Made by a program: the position numbers and the translations under genes. The notes beneath the pieces were generated by a model that was not told the origin of the DNA, made no database searches, and worked only from the letters and a program-made list of their open reading frames with translations. DNA of 56,168 bases. Origin: Micractinium sp. NFX-FRZ (taxonomy: Eukaryota > Chlorophyta > Trebouxiophyceae > Chlorellales > Chlorellaceae). How positions within the stretch are numbered: the first letter of the stretch is position 1; every line of letters begins with the position of its first letter. The stretch covers positions 64,001 through 120,168 of the forward strand of contig CM055507.1 in the NCBI GenBank assembly GCA_029339195.1, read 5' to 3'. Of this stretch, positions 22,190 to 33,297 are shown in pieces.

Positions 22190-22643
22190 AGGCCTCCTTC
22201 TTTGGGCAAAAGATCATTTTGCCACTTTGTTGGATATAGTAAATTTAAAAGTTTCGCGTTCCGTTTGGTACTATACAAAAAACCTTGTTAGAACCTCTAC
22301 CAAAGTTTTGTCCTTTCCCATTATGTCCCTAAACTCCGTTTATGAAAAAGGAGTTTGAGGACGAGACAATCTTGATCAAAAATAAAAATTTGAGTACCTT
22401 ATGGTCCCAAATTTTTGGAATTTTGGAAAGGGGATGAGACCATCAACATGGTTTTGCATTGACCAGAAACACCTGTTAAACAAATAATTATTCAAAGTTC
22501 TTTCCCAAATTTTTACAAAATTTGGGATGAAAGTTGTTCCGATCAAAAACATTCCCAAAAACGTCGTTTTTGGGACCAGTTTTAATCATGGTTTTGATTT
22601 TGATTCTAATAAAAGAATGTTAGTCTTGGTTTAACTAGTAAAG
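22190..22643. other. Spacer rps8-infA
   Basis: It includes the infA ribosome-binding site and palindromes TCCCAAATTTT-TAC-AAAATTTGGGA (22503-22527) and TCCCAAAAAC-GTC-GTTTTTGGGA (22553-22575). No gene. Confidence 0.6.
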
Positions 22644-23060
22644 TTACCAAACAGAACAAAGAATTTCTCCGCCAAGGCGAGATTTTCTTGCTTGACGATC
22701 AGTCATTAAACCTTTTGATGTGGAAAGAATTAGAATACCCATACCTCCAAGAACTTTTGGAATCTCTCTAGAATTTGTATAAATTCGTAAGCCGGGTTTA
22801 CTAATTCGTTTTAAATTAGTAATACAAGGTTTCCCTAAAGCACCACTGCCAACTGATGTTGTTTTTTGATATTTTAAATCAATAATAAGTTGATTGGTTT
22901 GGGCTTCGGAAACATAAAATTTCTCAATAAAACCTTCTTGTTCAAGAATTTGACAAATTTTTTCATGAACTTTAGTTTTTGAGAGTGACACGCTCGTTTT
23001 ATAAGCTAAATTAGCATTTCGAATTCGTGTCAACATGTCGCTGATTGTATCGTTTACCAT
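22644..23060 (-). CDS. rps8: Small ribosomal subunit protein uS8
   Basis: 138 residues, MVNDTISDMLTRIRNANLAY start, and the family C-terminal ILSTSKGLMTDRQARKSRLGGEILCSVW. ATG at 23060. Binds 16S rRNA helix 21. Full length. Confidence 0.97.
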   Translation of the reverse strand: MVNDTISDMLTRIRNANLAYKTSVSLSKTKVHEKICQILEQEGFIEKFYVSEAQTNQLIIDLKYQKTTSVGSGALGKPCITNLKRISKPGLRIYTNSREIPKVLGGMGILILSTSKGLMTDRQARKSRLGGEILCSVW

Positions 23061-23416
23061 GTTTTCAAACTATTTCTTTTCTTTGAACAAAAGCGGTCCC
23101 AAAAATTTTCTTTTTGGGTTAGACTTTTACCTTTTTTCAAAAATGTGCCACAAAACTAGTACCAAACCTCTACAAAAAACAGAGTTTTTTGTAGAGTTTT
23201 TGGTACTAGTTTTTGTTAAAAGCCTCAAAACTATTCTTAACCTCAAAAGAAGAATTAGACTTTTATCTTTTGTTCTCTTCCGTAATTCTAGTCTCAAAAA
23301 CGTCGTTTTTGGGAAAAACTAGGAAATCAAGTCCCAAAAACGACGTTTTTGGGAATGGGACTATAGAAAACATTTAAGACAAAGTCTAAATCTTTTTTGA
23401 CAGTTTTTACTTTTTT
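23061..23416. other. Spacer rpl5-rps8
   Basis: No gene. It holds a 28-bp two-part hairpin (23152-23213), listed separately, and TCCCAAAAAC-GAC-GTTTTTGGGA (23332-23354) preceded by a diverged relative at 23292-23314. Confidence 0.6.
23152..23213. repeat. Nested hairpin, 15 bp plus 13 bp
   Basis: Outer arms AAAACTAGTACCAAA (23152-23166) and TTTGGTACTAGTTTT (23199-23213). Inner arms CTCTACAAAAAAC (23168-23180) and GTTTTTTGTAGAG (23184-23196) with an AGA loop. Only 1 and 2 bases separate the two stems, as if one hairpin had entered the tip of the other. Confidence 0.8.
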
Positions 23417-23959
23417 TTAATTTTTAAAAGGCATTCCAAATGTTTTTAATAAAGCCATAGCTTCTTGATCAGTATTTGCTGTTGTAACAATCGAAACATC
23501 CATACCACGAATCTGATCAATTTTATCATAATCAATTTCTGGAAACATCAACTGTTCTTCAAGACCAAGACTATAATTACCATGCCCGTCAAAACTTTTT
23601 GCACTTACACCTTGAAAATCGCGGATACGAGGAAGAGCTAAATTGATCAGACGATCTAAAAAAGCATACATTTTTTCTCCGCGTAATGTAACAACAACAC
23701 CAACCGGCATTTTTTGACGAAGTTTAAAACTTGCAATGGCTTTTTTTGAACGTGTTACTACACCTTGTTGCCCTGTAATCATACTGAGTTCTTTTGAGCA
23801 TGACTCTAAAAGTTTAGCATTTTGTGAAGCATCACCCAGACCTCGATTAATAACAATCTTGTCTAGTTTTGGAACTTGATGTTTATTTTTATAATGAAAT
23901 TGTTCTATCAACTTAGGTACACTTTGTTGTTGATAAAAATTTTCTAAGCGTTGCACCAT
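23417..23959 (-). CDS. rpl5: Large ribosomal subunit protein uL5
   Basis: 180 residues from the ATG at 23959 ([20 protein letters not shown]); the frame also opens at a TTG two codons upstream. Signatures: [58 protein letters not shown]. Binds 5S rRNA. Confidence 0.96.
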   Translation of the reverse strand: MVQRLENFYQQQSVPKLIEQFHYKNKHQVPKLDKIVINRGLGDASQNAKLLESCSKELSMITGQQGVVTRSKKAIASFKLRQKMPVGVVVTLRGEKMYAFLDRLINLALPRIRDFQGVSAKSFDGHGNYSLGLEEQLMFPEIDYDKIDQIRGMDVSIVTTANTDQEAMALLKTFGMPFKN

Positions 23960-24318
23960 ATTCAAAAGTCTCTCTTATGAATTTTTTTTTCTATTGACTA
24001 TACCTCTATCAGTTTTTTTTTCAATTTAGCCCTTCAATCATTTTCAATTCTTTACGAATTGAGAATAGGAAGGTTGTCCTATATTTTCAAAATGTTCCCA
24101 AACGTTACAAAAAAGGAAATTTTTTGGTACTATTGGCCCAAAAATTCCAAATTCGAAGAAGGGGATGGAACGAGGGCAGAAATTGTCGAAAAAATTGAAA
24201 AATTTTGAACCCGAACCAATTTAAAAAAATTGCATAGAAACCAACGTTTTAAATGGTCCCAAAAACAACATTTTTGGGGATTGAGTAAATGAAATTTTTA
24301 GGAAATTGCCAATCGAAT
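23960..24318. other. Spacer rpl14-rpl5
   Basis: No gene. A few partial repeats (GTCCCAAAAACAACATTTTTGGGG near 24256) and nothing else recognisable. Confidence 0.55.
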
Positions 24319-24687
24319 TTATAACACTTCCGGTGCGAGTGAAATAATTTTTGTAAAATTACCATCACGTAATTCACGTGCCACCGGACCAAAAACTCGA
24401 GTGCCGCGAGGATTATTTTCTTTATTTATAATGACTGCTGCATTTTCGTCAAAACGGATACTTGTTCCATTGAGTCGTCGAACATTTTTGCGTGTACGAA
24501 CAATAACTGCACGAACAATATCAGATTTTTTGACAGGCATGTTTGGAGTAGCATCTTTGACTACAGCAATAATAATATCACCAACTGTAGCTGCTCTTTG
24601 TTTTCCACCCCCTAAAACTCGAATACACATAAGTTCACGAGCACCTGTATTATCTGCAACTCGAAGATATGTTTGTGGTTGAATCAT
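24319..24687 (-). CDS. rpl14: Large ribosomal subunit protein uL14
   Basis: 122 residues, [20 protein letters not shown], ending [12 protein letters not shown]; the exact usual length. Start at 24687 is preferred over 24711, which adds eight unconserved residues. AAAGG lies upstream. Confidence 0.98.
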   Translation of the reverse strand: MIQPQTYLRVADNTGARELMCIRVLGGGKQRAATVGDIIIAVVKDATPNMPVKKSDIVRAVIVRTRKNVRRLNGTSIRFDENAAVIINKENNPRGTRVFGPVARELRDGNFTKIISLAPEVL

Positions 24688-25203
24688 AACACTACCTTTT
24701 TCCTTTCCCAAATTCTAAAACTTTCACCTGCTCTTTCCGCCCCAAAGTCGTTCCCAAAATCTTATTTTGGGGACAATTTTGGGCTCAGTTATTTCATTTT
24801 AGAGAAAGACTTACTGTATCAAAAACCCCGTTTACCCACTTAAGCAAATTTGGAAATGTTAAGGTCACTATACTTTCTTCCCTTCCCCTTCCTCAAATTT
24901 TTCAAATTGGAGGAAAATAGAGTTTAGTCCCAAAAACGAAGTTTTTGGGAAAGGGACAACAAAGTTTTCGAAACCAGGACCTATTATAACTTTGTTTTTG
25001 TCAGCAGCAATTACTAATTCTTTCAAATTTACAACACGGAGAGGATACAAAGAAATATTTTGGGATTACCGAAGTTTATTACCAATTTTAGTACCGGCCC
25101 CTTCCTCAAATTTTCTAAATTCGAGGCCAACAGGCACCAAAAACCAAGTTTTTGGTTCTATTTTAAAGACAGGTAACGAATTGAGCAAATATCTCCTTTT
25201 TTT
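24688..25203. other. Spacer rpl16-rpl14
   Basis: No gene. Palindromes CCTCAAATTTTTCAAATTGGAGG (about 24893-24915), TCCCAAAAAC-GAA-GTTTTTGGGA (24928-24950) and ACCAAAAAC-CAA-GTTTTTGGT (about 25136-25156). This spacer is unusually long for an operon that is compact in most plastids. Confidence 0.6.
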
Positions 25204-25608
25204 TTATTTCACAAGAATTTGTGTTTTTACTGGTAATTTAGAAGCCGCTAAACGAAGAGCTACTCGAGCTACACTTTCAGGGACTCCTTTTAATTCATAC
25301 AGAATTTTGCCTGGTTTCACAACCGCTACCCAAAATTCTGGAGCTCCTTTTCCAGATCCCATTCGGGTTTCAGCTGGACGCATTGTAACTGGTTTATCTG
25401 GAAACAATCGAATCCAAATCTGGCCACCTCGTCGAACTTGTCGTGTCATAGCACGACGAGCAGCCTCGATTTGACGGGATGTAATCCAAGAAGCTTCTAA
25501 CGTTTGTAATGCATAATCACCAAACACCACAGTGTTTCCACGAGAAGCTTTGCCTCTCATACGACCTCGATGGTGTTTACGATATTTAGTTCGTTTTGGA
25601 CTTAACAT
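25204..25608 (-). CDS. rpl16: Large ribosomal subunit protein uL16
   Basis: 134 residues beginning [20 protein letters not shown] with no intron. [20 protein letters not shown] and [20 protein letters not shown] are conserved. ATG at 25608, 8 bp after rps3. Confidence 0.98.
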   Translation of the reverse strand: MLSPKRTKYRKHHRGRMRGKASRGNTVVFGDYALQTLEASWITSRQIEAARRAMTRQVRRGGQIWIRLFPDKPVTMRPAETRMGSGKGAPEFWVAVVKPGKILYELKGVPESVARVALRLAASKLPVKTQILVK

Positions 25609-25616
25609 AGACTTGT

Positions 25617-26330
25617 TTACTTACTAGTTTGACTTTCTGGCAGATTACTTACGCGTGTTAATCGTTCACCACGAAATACCCAAATTTTTACTCCTAACAA
25701 GCCAAAAATTGTTTTCGCTGATTTGGAAGAATAGTCAATATCTGCACGTAATGTTTGTAAAGGAACAGGTCCTTCACGCACATCTTCAGAACGTGCAATA
25801 TCAGCACCATTTAAACGACCAGAAACTTGAACTTTAATTCCTTTTACGCCAGCACGTAAAGCTCTTTGAACAGTTTGTCTCATAGCGCGTCGAAAAGGTT
25901 TTCGTTGTTCTAAATCTTCCACAAGTTTTTCAGCCAGAACTGCTGCATAGGCGTCTGGTTCTTGAAGCGGTTTAATTGATAAACTTAAAAGAATTTGTCC
26001 TGGATCTGGTAAATTTCTTTTTCTATAAAAAGCTCTTAATTGGTTTACAAGGTTATCTCGTAAACGATCTAAACTTTTTGTATCACGACCTAAAAAAAGA
26101 GCTGGACGAGCAGCATAAATCTCAACGCCTAAAGAAGGCGGCTCAAGATCTCGTCGTTCAATTTCAATATTTGTTATTCCAGCACCAACATAAGTTTTTG
26201 AAAGATAAGTTCTTAAAAAACTAGCATCTTGAATCCATAAAGCTGACTTTTCAGGAGTTGTGCACCAATAACTTTGATGTTTTTGAGTGATTCCGAGACG
26301 AAATCCAACTGGATGTACTTTTTGTCCCAT
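25617..26330 (-). CDS. rps3: Small ribosomal subunit protein uS3
   Basis: 237 residues: [22 protein letters not shown] domain region, and C-terminal [20 protein letters not shown] plus [13 protein letters not shown]. Close to bacterial length, without the large insertions seen in some green algae. It starts 7 bp after rps19. Confidence 0.97.
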   Translation of the reverse strand: MGQKVHPVGFRLGITQKHQSYWCTTPEKSALWIQDASFLRTYLSKTYVGAGITNIEIERRDLEPPSLGVEIYAARPALFLGRDTKSLDRLRDNLVNQLRAFYRKRNLPDPGQILLSLSIKPLQEPDAYAAVLAEKLVEDLEQRKPFRRAMRQTVQRALRAGVKGIKVQVSGRLNGADIARSEDVREGPVPLQTLRADIDYSSKSAKTIFGLLGVKIWVFRGERLTRVSNLPESQTSK

Positions 26331-26337
26331 AAGCTGT

Positions 26338-26616
26338 TTATCGTTTTGATTTTTTATCTTTTTTCACATGACCTCGAAATGTCCGAGTTGGGGCAAATTC
26401 ACCTAATTTATGCCCTACCATTTGATCCGTAATAAACACTGGGATGTGTTCGCGTCCATTATGGACAGCGATAGTATGCCCAATCATAACCGGAACAATT
26501 GTGGATGCACGCGACCATGTTTTAATAACTTTTTTATCACCTTGTGTATTTAATCTTTCAACTTTTTGAAGTAAATGATCTGCCACAAAAGGGGCTTTTT
26601 TTAATGATCTTGCCAT
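26338..26616 (-). CDS. rps19: Small ribosomal subunit protein uS19
   Basis: 92 residues, [20 protein letters not shown] and [20 protein letters not shown]. Full length; ATG at 26616. Binds the 30S head with uS13. Confidence 0.98.
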   Translation of the reverse strand: MARSLKKAPFVADHLLQKVERLNTQGDKKVIKTWSRASTIVPVMIGHTIAVHNGREHIPVFITDQMVGHKLGEFAPTRTFRGHVKKDKKSKR

Positions 26617-26637
26617 ATGTTTCTACACCACTCCTTA

Positions 26638-27465
26638 TTATTTTCTTCGTTGAAGAATTAGAGCAGCACTAAATTTTTTACGTTTCCGAGTTTTAGCGCC
26701 TAAAGCAGGTTTTCCCCACGGACTTACTGGTCGAGATCGTCCGATTGGAGCACGACCCTCACCACCACCATGTGGGTGATCCACAGGGTTCATTGCTGAC
26801 CCACGAACATGCGGACGACGTCCTAACCAACGTTTTCGACCTGCTTTGCCTAAAGTTAAATTAAAAGCATCGACATTCCCAACACGCCCAATTGTAGCCC
26901 AACAATTTTGTGAAACTAGACGTACTTCTCCTGATGGAAGACGGAGAGTTACCCAAGTGCCCTCTTTTGCAACTATTTGTGCAACCGTTCCTGCAGCTCT
27001 AACTAATTGACCACCAGATCCGGGTTGTAATTCGACATTATGAACTTCAGTTCCTAATGGGATATTTACAAGAGGTAAACAATTTCCAACTGTAATTGTA
27101 GCTTCTGGTGAAGCAAGAATAGTATCCCCAATTTGTAACCCAACTGGATGTAAAATATAACGTTTTTCACCATCTTGGTAGTTTACTAAAGCAATTCTTG
27201 AATTACGATTAGGATCGTACTCAATATGAGTTACTTTTGCAGGGATATTTACTTTTGTTCTTCCAAAATCGATCTCGCGATAGAGTCTTTTATGACCACC
27301 ACCACGATGTCGACTTGTAATAATTCCTCTATTATTTCGTCCTTTCGAACGAGACCACCAGGTTGTTAAACTTTTTTCAGGTTTTTTTGAGGTTACTTCT
27401 GAAAAATCTAAGACAGATCCATGTCGTGTCCCTGGTGTGGCAGCTTTAAAAAAACGAATAGCCAT
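26638..27465 (-). CDS. rpl2: Large ribosomal subunit protein uL2
   Basis: 275 residues. [34 protein letters not shown], and the catalytic-centre loop [19 protein letters not shown] are intact. No intron. ATG at 27465. Confidence 0.98.
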   Translation of the reverse strand: MAIRFFKAATPGTRHGSVLDFSEVTSKKPEKSLTTWWSRSKGRNNRGIITSRHRGGGHKRLYREIDFGRTKVNIPAKVTHIEYDPNRNSRIALVNYQDGEKRYILHPVGLQIGDTILASPEATITVGNCLPLVNIPLGTEVHNVELQPGSGGQLVRAAGTVAQIVAKEGTWVTLRLPSGEVRLVSQNCWATIGRVGNVDAFNLTLGKAGRKRWLGRRPHVRGSAMNPVDHPHGGGEGRAPIGRSRPVSPWGKPALGAKTRKRKKFSAALILQRRK

Positions 27466-27484
27466 ATTCTAAGTTGAATGTGTG

Positions 27485-27745
27485 TTATTTCAATAAAGTC
27501 ACGTCAGAATCCACAGTGACAATTACTCGTTTGTAACTAGGTTTTGATCCGAGTCGATTTGTTTTGCGTGGAGGTCTATGTGTGTTTACTGCCAGCACTT
27601 TCACATTAAAAAACTCTTCAATGAGTTTTCGAATTTGCGGTTTTGTGAGTCTTACGTCTACATCAAAGCTTAATTGATTGTTTTCAACTAATCGAGTAGC
27701 TTTTTCCGTACGAATCACTGGATATTTCACCAAGTCTAGCATCAT
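27485..27745 (-). CDS. rpl23: Large ribosomal subunit protein uL23
   Basis: 86 residues starting [20 protein letters not shown]; the first or second ATG (27745 or 27742) may be used. [22 protein letters not shown] is the family core. It lines the nascent-chain exit, where the SRP docks. 19 bp before rpl2. Confidence 0.96.
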   Translation of the reverse strand: MMLDLVKYPVIRTEKATRLVENNQLSFDVDVRLTKPQIRKLIEEFFNVKVLAVNTHRPPRKTNRLGSKPSYKRVIVTVDSDVTLLK

Positions 27746-28403
27746 AAGTACGTTTTTTGTAAATAATTTCTATAGACAGTTTGTCTTTTTCCAGAATTTT
27801 TCTCCAAATTTGTACTGGTCCCAAAAACAAGATTTTTGGGGCCGGGCTAAATTTGGAAAAGATTTGTAACTGCCCTAGCCTTATGCCCCCCTGCTATCAA
27901 AAACTTAGTTTTTGGGACCAGACCGGATCCATTTTTTCAAATTTGAGGCCAATTCCGTTTTTTGAGAAAACAGTACTGAAGGGTTTAAGTTTGGGGGAGG
28001 GAGAATCTTTGTTTCTGGGACCAACCGTATTTTTGGGAAAGAAAAAATTCTTGCTTAAAAAAAAACAGTTTAAACAAAACACTACTTTTTTGTAGAGAAT
28101 TCTCTAATTATTAAATGTTGTTACAACATTCCTAGAACCTATCCCAAAACCTTCTCTTTTAACTTTTCCAGATTTTTCAAAAAGCTTGACCTCTGAAATT
28201 TTGGAGAACAGGAGACAAGGCGCTTAAAAAGTTGGTAGCTGTGGTCAATAATTGTTTTGGTGCTGGTCATAAGAAGAATTTTTCTGATTACCAAAATGAA
28301 GTGTTTTGGTTTAGTTTTTTTTCAAAAAAGGTTTTCTAGGAAAAATAATACAAGAAATTTTGTGCTTTTTATAGTGAATAAAAAAATTTAAAAGTTTAAA
28401 AAG
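27746..28403. other. Spacer cemA-rpl23
   Basis: No supported gene. Partial palindromes GGTCCCAAAAACAAG-ATTTTTGGGGCC (27818-27844) and TCAAAAACTTAGTTTTTGGGACC (27898-27920). The open frames on both strands at 27781-28095 are repeat-derived. Confidence 0.55.
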
Positions 28404-29216
28404 TTATTCAATCATATTATGATATGTAGCTACAGTAGAAGGCGAAATTTTATTTAAAGAACGGAAAATCCAATATTTAAATACAGTGTCTAAAAAAACA
28501 GGAAATGTTGCTACAAAAAGAGACATAAATTCTCCATTTTCTGGTAATCCAAAATGACGTAATAACCATTCTAAAAACACTTCCCAACCACGCGGCGAAT
28601 GAAACCCTACTAGTAAATCTGTACCTAAAATCAATAAAAAGGATTTTGTAGTATCACTTAAACTATATAACGATTCTGATAAAAAGGATTTCAAAATAAT
28701 AATTTGAGGTTTTAGAAGCACAAAAACAACACTTAAACTTAAAAAACTTAAAAAATCAGCAAAAAGGTTGCTTATTGCTTCAATGCTTTCGAGATTATAA
28801 TTTTTTGCAATTTCAAATGTTTGTTTTTGAAGTTCTTTTGAAAAATTAAGTGGTTCGTCAAAAAAAGTTGGATTTACAAAAGATTCAAAATAAACTTTTT
28901 CTTCAAATCGATGCAAATCAGCTAAAGCCCTATTTTCTTGATATGAATTCAAAAAAATTTCAGTATGACTTTGATTCCAAAGATATTCAACTCCAGGTTT
29001 AATAAGAAAAGATTTAGAAATTAAATTTACTAATAATGGAACAACAATTAGAGTAATTAAACATCTTACAGAAACAATAACCTGGTAGCGTGAAATTCGA
29101 AATTCTTGAATCACAAGCATTTCAGCACCAGGAAGCAATTGTTTTCGAAATCTTTCAAAAGTTCGAAGAATTGATCGCGGTATTAATCCTGTTTGTTCTA
29201 TTGTTCTTTTTTTCAT
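28404..29216 (-). CDS. cemA: Chloroplast envelope membrane protein CemA
   Basis: 270 residues from the ATG at 29216 (MKKRTIEQTGLIPRSILRTF); the upstream extension to 29279 starts TTG and is repeat-derived. Hydrophobic segments near residues 45-70, 170-190, 210-225 and 240-255. The conserved C-terminal FKYWIFRSLNKISPSTVATY is present. It is an inner-envelope protein linked to inorganic carbon uptake and proton exchange. Confidence 0.95.
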   Translation of the reverse strand: MKKRTIEQTGLIPRSILRTFERFRKQLLPGAEMLVIQEFRISRYQVIVSVRCLITLIVVPLLVNLISKSFLIKPGVEYLWNQSHTEIFLNSYQENRALADLHRFEEKVYFESFVNPTFFDEPLNFSKELQKQTFEIAKNYNLESIEAISNLFADFLSFLSLSVVFVLLKPQIIILKSFLSESLYSLSDTTKSFLLILGTDLLVGFHSPRGWEVFLEWLLRHFGLPENGEFMSLFVATFPVFLDTVFKYWIFRSLNKISPSTVATYHNMIE

Positions 29217-29600
29217 AGAACGCAAATCTCTTTTTTTCTTGTTTCCAAATTTGAAAAATTTGGAACTCACTGGTACCAAAAATAAGATTTTTGGTAATCT
29301 ATTTGATGTGAGAAAAACAAAAGGTTTTTATTTTTTTAAGGAAGAAAATAAATCAAACCTTTTAGAATGAATTTTATTATATTAAATTAAACAGGGCAAC
29401 AGCTGACAAAACCTTTGTTAGAAACCCTGGACTAAATTGGCGCTCGTTTAACCTCAAAAATATTTTAGGACCATTCACTGAGTTTAAGACGAATGTTCGT
29501 TGTCCCCAAATTTTTAAAATTTGGTCCGGTCCCAAAAACGTAGTTTTTGGTACAGTTTTTGGGAGTGGAAGGGACCGAAAAAAATATTGATAAAGAAAAT
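29217..29600. other. Spacer ycf4-cemA
   Basis: No gene. It contains TTCCAAATT-TGA-AAAATTTGGAA-like (29243-29264), GTCCCCAAATTTTTAAAATTTGG (29502-29524) and a one-sided nested element TCCCAAAAAC-GTA-GTTTTTGG-TAC-AGTTTTTGGGA (29530-29563), where only the right arm is doubled. Confidence 0.6.
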
Positions 29601-30152
29601 TTAAATACCTTCTAATGAGACTTGTAAAAATTTAGCTAACTCAGCCGCTTGAGTTTCTATTTGTTGAATACTTAAAGGTTGTCCTGCTCGTGTTAATGGA
29701 ATTTCTCGATTTCCACGTAATTTTAAATATATTATGCGTTTTGGGTTAATTCCTTCTTGAATTTCAACTCGGATGCTTTGAATTTCTTGAATTGGGTATT
29801 GAAGATCGATACGTCGATTTTTCCCCGGAAATCCCCAACGAAAAATTCGTATATACCCTGTTTGGCGATTAAATTCATTAAAACCTTCACCTAAGTTCCA
29901 AAGAATAATGAGCCAAATATAAGTCCCTAAAACTAAGCCCAGTAACCCATAAAAACACATCACTAAGCCTTGTGGAAAAAATTGGATGGTTGGAGATTTA
30001 AGGAGAGAAAAGAATGGAATTTCAAAATAACTTGAAAGCCCAGTCACTAAAAAGCCAATTCCGCCAAGACACAGCAAAGAACCCCAAACATAATTACCAA
30101 AGCGTCTTGCGCCAGGAACTTCATAACGAATAATAGGTTCTTGAGTTATCAT
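29601..30152 (-). CDS. ycf4: Photosystem I assembly protein Ycf4
   Basis: 183 residues. Two membrane spans (about 22-45 and 62-88) and the soluble part with IRIFRWGFPGKNRRIDLQYP and IRVEIQEGINPKRIIYLKLR. Full length, ATG at 30152. Scaffold for PSI assembly in thylakoids. Confidence 0.97.
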   Translation of the reverse strand: MITQEPIIRYEVPGARRFGNYVWGSLLCLGGIGFLVTGLSSYFEIPFFSLLKSPTIQFFPQGLVMCFYGLLGLVLGTYIWLIILWNLGEGFNEFNRQTGYIRIFRWGFPGKNRRIDLQYPIQEIQSIRVEIQEGINPKRIIYLKLRGNREIPLTRAGQPLSIQQIETQAAELAKFLQVSLEGI

Positions 30153-30491
30153 CTTTTTGAACTACTGTGTTGATTTTGATTATGGTTAATTTTTGAACAA
30201 ATCGATTTTGATGTACTGAATCTATCAAAAACGAAGTGATAAAAACTTTTTAAAATAATAACAAACCTGTACTTTCCCAAATTTTTCAAATTTGAGCCCA
30301 ACTGGAACCAAAACCTAAGTTGGCCTCAAAAATTTCATTTTTGAGGAAGGTAATGTTTTGTTCTCAGATTTGATAAAGGTTCACTTATTGAACCTTAGTT
30401 TTTCATCGATATTTAAAATTGATAAACTTTCTCCCAAATTTTTCAAATTTGGGACAACTTCAAATTTTACAAAATTTGAGGTTAGTTAAGA
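30153..30491. other. Spacer rpl19-ycf4
   Basis: No gene. Hairpins CCTCAAAAAT-TTC-ATTTTTGAGG (30324-30346) and CCCAAATTT-TTC-AAATTTGGG (about 30433-30453). Confidence 0.6.
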
Positions 30492-30875
30492 TTATTGATT
30501 TACCCAAACTTCTGGTAGAGTTTCAAATTTTTCTTTTAATCGAGTTGCTTTACCTGTTCTATTACGTAAATAATACAATTTTGCACGAGAGACCTGAGCT
30601 CTTCGGAGAATTTGAACATTAGCAACACAAGGAGCATAGAGAGGAAACACACGTTCTACGCCAACACCTTGTAAACTTTTTCGAACAGTAACTGTCGAAT
30701 TAGCCCCTGCTTGATGTTTTGCGATTACTGTTCCTTCAAAAGGTTGAACACGTTGTTTATTCCCTTCTTGAATCGAAACACCAATTCGTACTAAATCCCC
30801 GACACGAATATCAGGTAACTCTGTTTTCATTGTTCCAGCTTGAATAGTCTGGACAAGTTGTTGAAGTTTAGCCAT
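30492..30875 (-). CDS. rpl19: Large ribosomal subunit protein bL19
   Basis: 127 residues. [24 protein letters not shown] at about 26-49 and [20 protein letters not shown] near the C-terminus. ATG at 30875. Confidence 0.96.
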   Translation of the reverse strand: MAKLQQLVQTIQAGTMKTELPDIRVGDLVRIGVSIQEGNKQRVQPFEGTVIAKHQAGANSTVTVRKSLQGVGVERVFPLYAPCVANVQILRRAQVSRAKLYYLRNRTGKATRLKEKFETLPEVWVNQ

Positions 30876-31348
30876 AAAAGTTACCTTTTCGTTGTTGATT
30901 TTGAAATATAACCTGTACTGTTAGTATTCCCAAATAAATGCTATTAATCTGGTAACAGTTATCCCAAATTTTTCAAATTTGGAGAAGGTACAGATTTATA
31001 GATTTTTTTAGTTTGTAAAATATTTGTCTGTCTTAAAATTTCGTCACGCTCTACTCTTGAACAGAGCCCTAAAATATCAGATTGGGGGAACGGAACAAGA
31101 CAAAATTTTCTTTTTTGTTCTAACAAAATTCGAACCTACTAGGACTCTTAAATAGAAGTTATAAAGCCAATAAAAAAATCCTTTTATCTCAATTTTTTAT
31201 TGAAACCGTTCCCAAAAACGAAGTTTTTGGGAACGAAATCGTCTTAAAAAAAATTGACCTAAGAGCCGTCCTCAAATTTTGAAAAAATTTGAGGTAGCTA
31301 TCACTATGAATTCTTTTGTCAGTCGAATTCTATTTTAAATGAAATTGT
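30876..31348. other. Spacer tufA-rpl19
   Basis: No gene. A 13-bp hairpin CGTTCCCAAAAAC-GAA-GTTTTTGGGAACG (31207-31235), an 11-bp hairpin CCTCAAATTTT-GAA-AAAATTTGAGG (31270-31294) and ATCCCAAATTTTTCAAATTTGGA near 30961. The first two may form the tufA mRNA 3' end. Confidence 0.6.
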
Positions 31349-32578
31349 TTACTCAACAATTGTTGATACTACGCCGGCACCAACTGTACGACCACCTTCG
31401 CGAATCGCAAAACGCATTCCTTTTTCAATGGCAATAGGTTGAATAAGTTCAACAATCATCTTGATTCGATCACCAGGCATAACCATTTGTGTTGCGCTAT
31501 CATCATCTGCACGGAATGATTCAATTTTTCCTGTTACATCTGTTGTACGAACATAAAATTGTGGTCGATAACCTGGGAAAAAAGGAGTATGACGACCTCC
31601 TTCTTCTTTAGTTAAAACATAGACTTGAGCTTCAAATTTTGTATGAGCCAGAATACTTCCTGGTTTAGCTAGAACCATACCACGTTCAATATCTGTTTTT
31701 TGAACACCACGTAGTAAAATTCCAACATTGTCGCCGGCAACACTTTCATCTAATGTTTTTTGGAACATTTCTAAACCAGTTACAGTTGTTGTTTTTGTAT
31801 CACGTAAACCAATTAGTTCAACTGTATCACCAATTTTAACGCAACCACGTTCTACACGACCTGTAGCTACTGTTCCTCGACCTGTAATTGAGAACACATC
31901 CTCGATAGCCATTAAAAATGGTTTATCTGTTTCACGTTGAGGTGTTGGAATGTATGAATCAACTTGATCCATAAGGTTATAAATTTTGTCAACCCATTTA
32001 CTATCACCAGGTTTTGTTTGAGGATTTTCACTTAATGCTTCTAAAGCTAAAAGAGCAGATCCCGCAATAATTGGAATTTCATCACCCGGAAATTCATATT
32101 TATCTAATGTTTCGCGAATTTCAAGTTCAACAAGTTCTAATAACTCTGCATCATCAACTTGATCTTCTTTATTTAAAAAGACAACAATATTTGGAACACC
32201 TACTTGTTTTGCTAATAGTAAATGTTCTTTTGTTTGCGGCATTGGACCATCAGCACCTGATACAACAAGAATTGCACCGTCCATTTGAGCGGCACCTGTA
32301 ATCATGTTTTTTACATAATCGGCATGACCTGGACAATCTACATGAGCGTAATGACGATTTTCCGTTTCGTATTCTACATGAGCAGTGTTAATTGTAATTC
32401 CACGTGCTTTTTCTTCTGGAGCAGAATCGATATCATCATATTTACGACCTTTTGCACCACCACGTGCAGCTAAAGCCATAGTAATTGCAGCAGTTAAAGT
32501 TGTTTTACCGTGATCTACGTGACCAATTGTGCCAATATTTACATGTGGTTTTTTACGTTCAAATTTTTCACGTGCCAT
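31349..32578 (-). CDS. tufA: Translation elongation factor Tu
   Basis: A 409-residue GTPase delivering aminoacyl-tRNA. G1 GHVDHGKT at 19-26, G3 DCPGH at 81-85, G4 NKED at 136-139; domains 2 and 3 complete to VSTIVE. AAAGGA lies just upstream of the ATG at 32578. Plastid-encoded tufA is typical of chlorophytes; it has moved to the nucleus in land plants. Confidence 0.99.
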   Translation of the reverse strand: MAREKFERKKPHVNIGTIGHVDHGKTTLTAAITMALAARGGAKGRKYDDIDSAPEEKARGITINTAHVEYETENRHYAHVDCPGHADYVKNMITGAAQMDGAILVVSGADGPMPQTKEHLLLAKQVGVPNIVVFLNKEDQVDDAELLELVELEIRETLDKYEFPGDEIPIIAGSALLALEALSENPQTKPGDSKWVDKIYNLMDQVDSYIPTPQRETDKPFLMAIEDVFSITGRGTVATGRVERGCVKIGDTVELIGLRDTKTTTVTGLEMFQKTLDESVAGDNVGILLRGVQKTDIERGMVLAKPGSILAHTKFEAQVYVLTKEEGGRHTPFFPGYRPQFYVRTTDVTGKIESFRADDDSATQMVMPGDRIKMIVELIQPIAIEKGMRFAIREGGRTVGAGVVSTIVE

Positions 32579-32806
32579 AAAAATTTTCCTTTAGTGTAAT
32601 ATTTAATTCGATCTTTGATTTTGAGAAATAAGAGGTAGCCTACTAAAGACATTTTGAACTAAAAGATTTGGAAATACTAAACCTTCTACCAAAATAAAAA
32701 AACGAAGTTTTTAGTAGAATTACCATTAGCCTCAAATTTGTTAAATTTGAGGAAGGGGTTAAATGAATTTTTTGATATTGCAAACTTTGCTGATTCGAAA
32801 ACTAGT

Positions 32807-33277
32807 TTAAAAACGATATTTAGCAAAAGCTTTATTTGCGTCAGCCATTTTATGTACTTCATCTCTTTTTCGGACAGCAAGACCTGAATTTTTTGCAGCA
32901 TCTAAAAGTTCACTTGTTAATTTTGTTGCCATAGGTCTTCCAGATTTATTACGACAAGCGGAAAGAATCCAGCGGAGGGCCAAAGCTGTCCCACGTTCTG
33001 GGGCTACTTCTAAAGGAACTTGATAGGTAGACCCCCCGATACGACGTGCTTTTACTTCCACGAGTGGAGTAGCGTTTCTAATAGCTTGTTCAACAATAAC
33101 TAAGGGATCTTGTTGTGTAGTATCTGCGACCTGATTCATACTTTCATAGCAAATTCTATATGCTAATGATTTTTTGCCTTCTCGCATTAACTGACGAACT
33201 AAAAGTTCAACCAGACGACTATCATACACTGGATCAGGCATTACAATACGTTTTTTTGGAGTGCGTCTACGAGACAT
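32807..33277 (-). CDS. rps7: Small ribosomal subunit protein uS7
   Basis: 156 residues, [40 protein letters not shown], ending [14 protein letters not shown]. Full length; 20 bp after rps12. Confidence 0.98.
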   Translation of the reverse strand: MSRRRTPKKRIVMPDPVYDSRLVELLVRQLMREGKKSLAYRICYESMNQVADTTQQDPLVIVEQAIRNATPLVEVKARRIGGSTYQVPLEVAPERGTALALRWILSACRNKSGRPMATKLTSELLDAAKNSGLAVRKRDEVHKMADANKAFAKYRF

Positions 33278-33297
33278 AAATTAAATTTGTTTTTGAA

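Noticed and set aside
27781..28095. 104-codon plus-strand frame and its antisense 61-codon frame near rpl23
   Set aside because: Both consist mainly of CCCAAAAAC-type repeat translations (GPKNKIFG, GPTVFLGKKK) and lack start signals.
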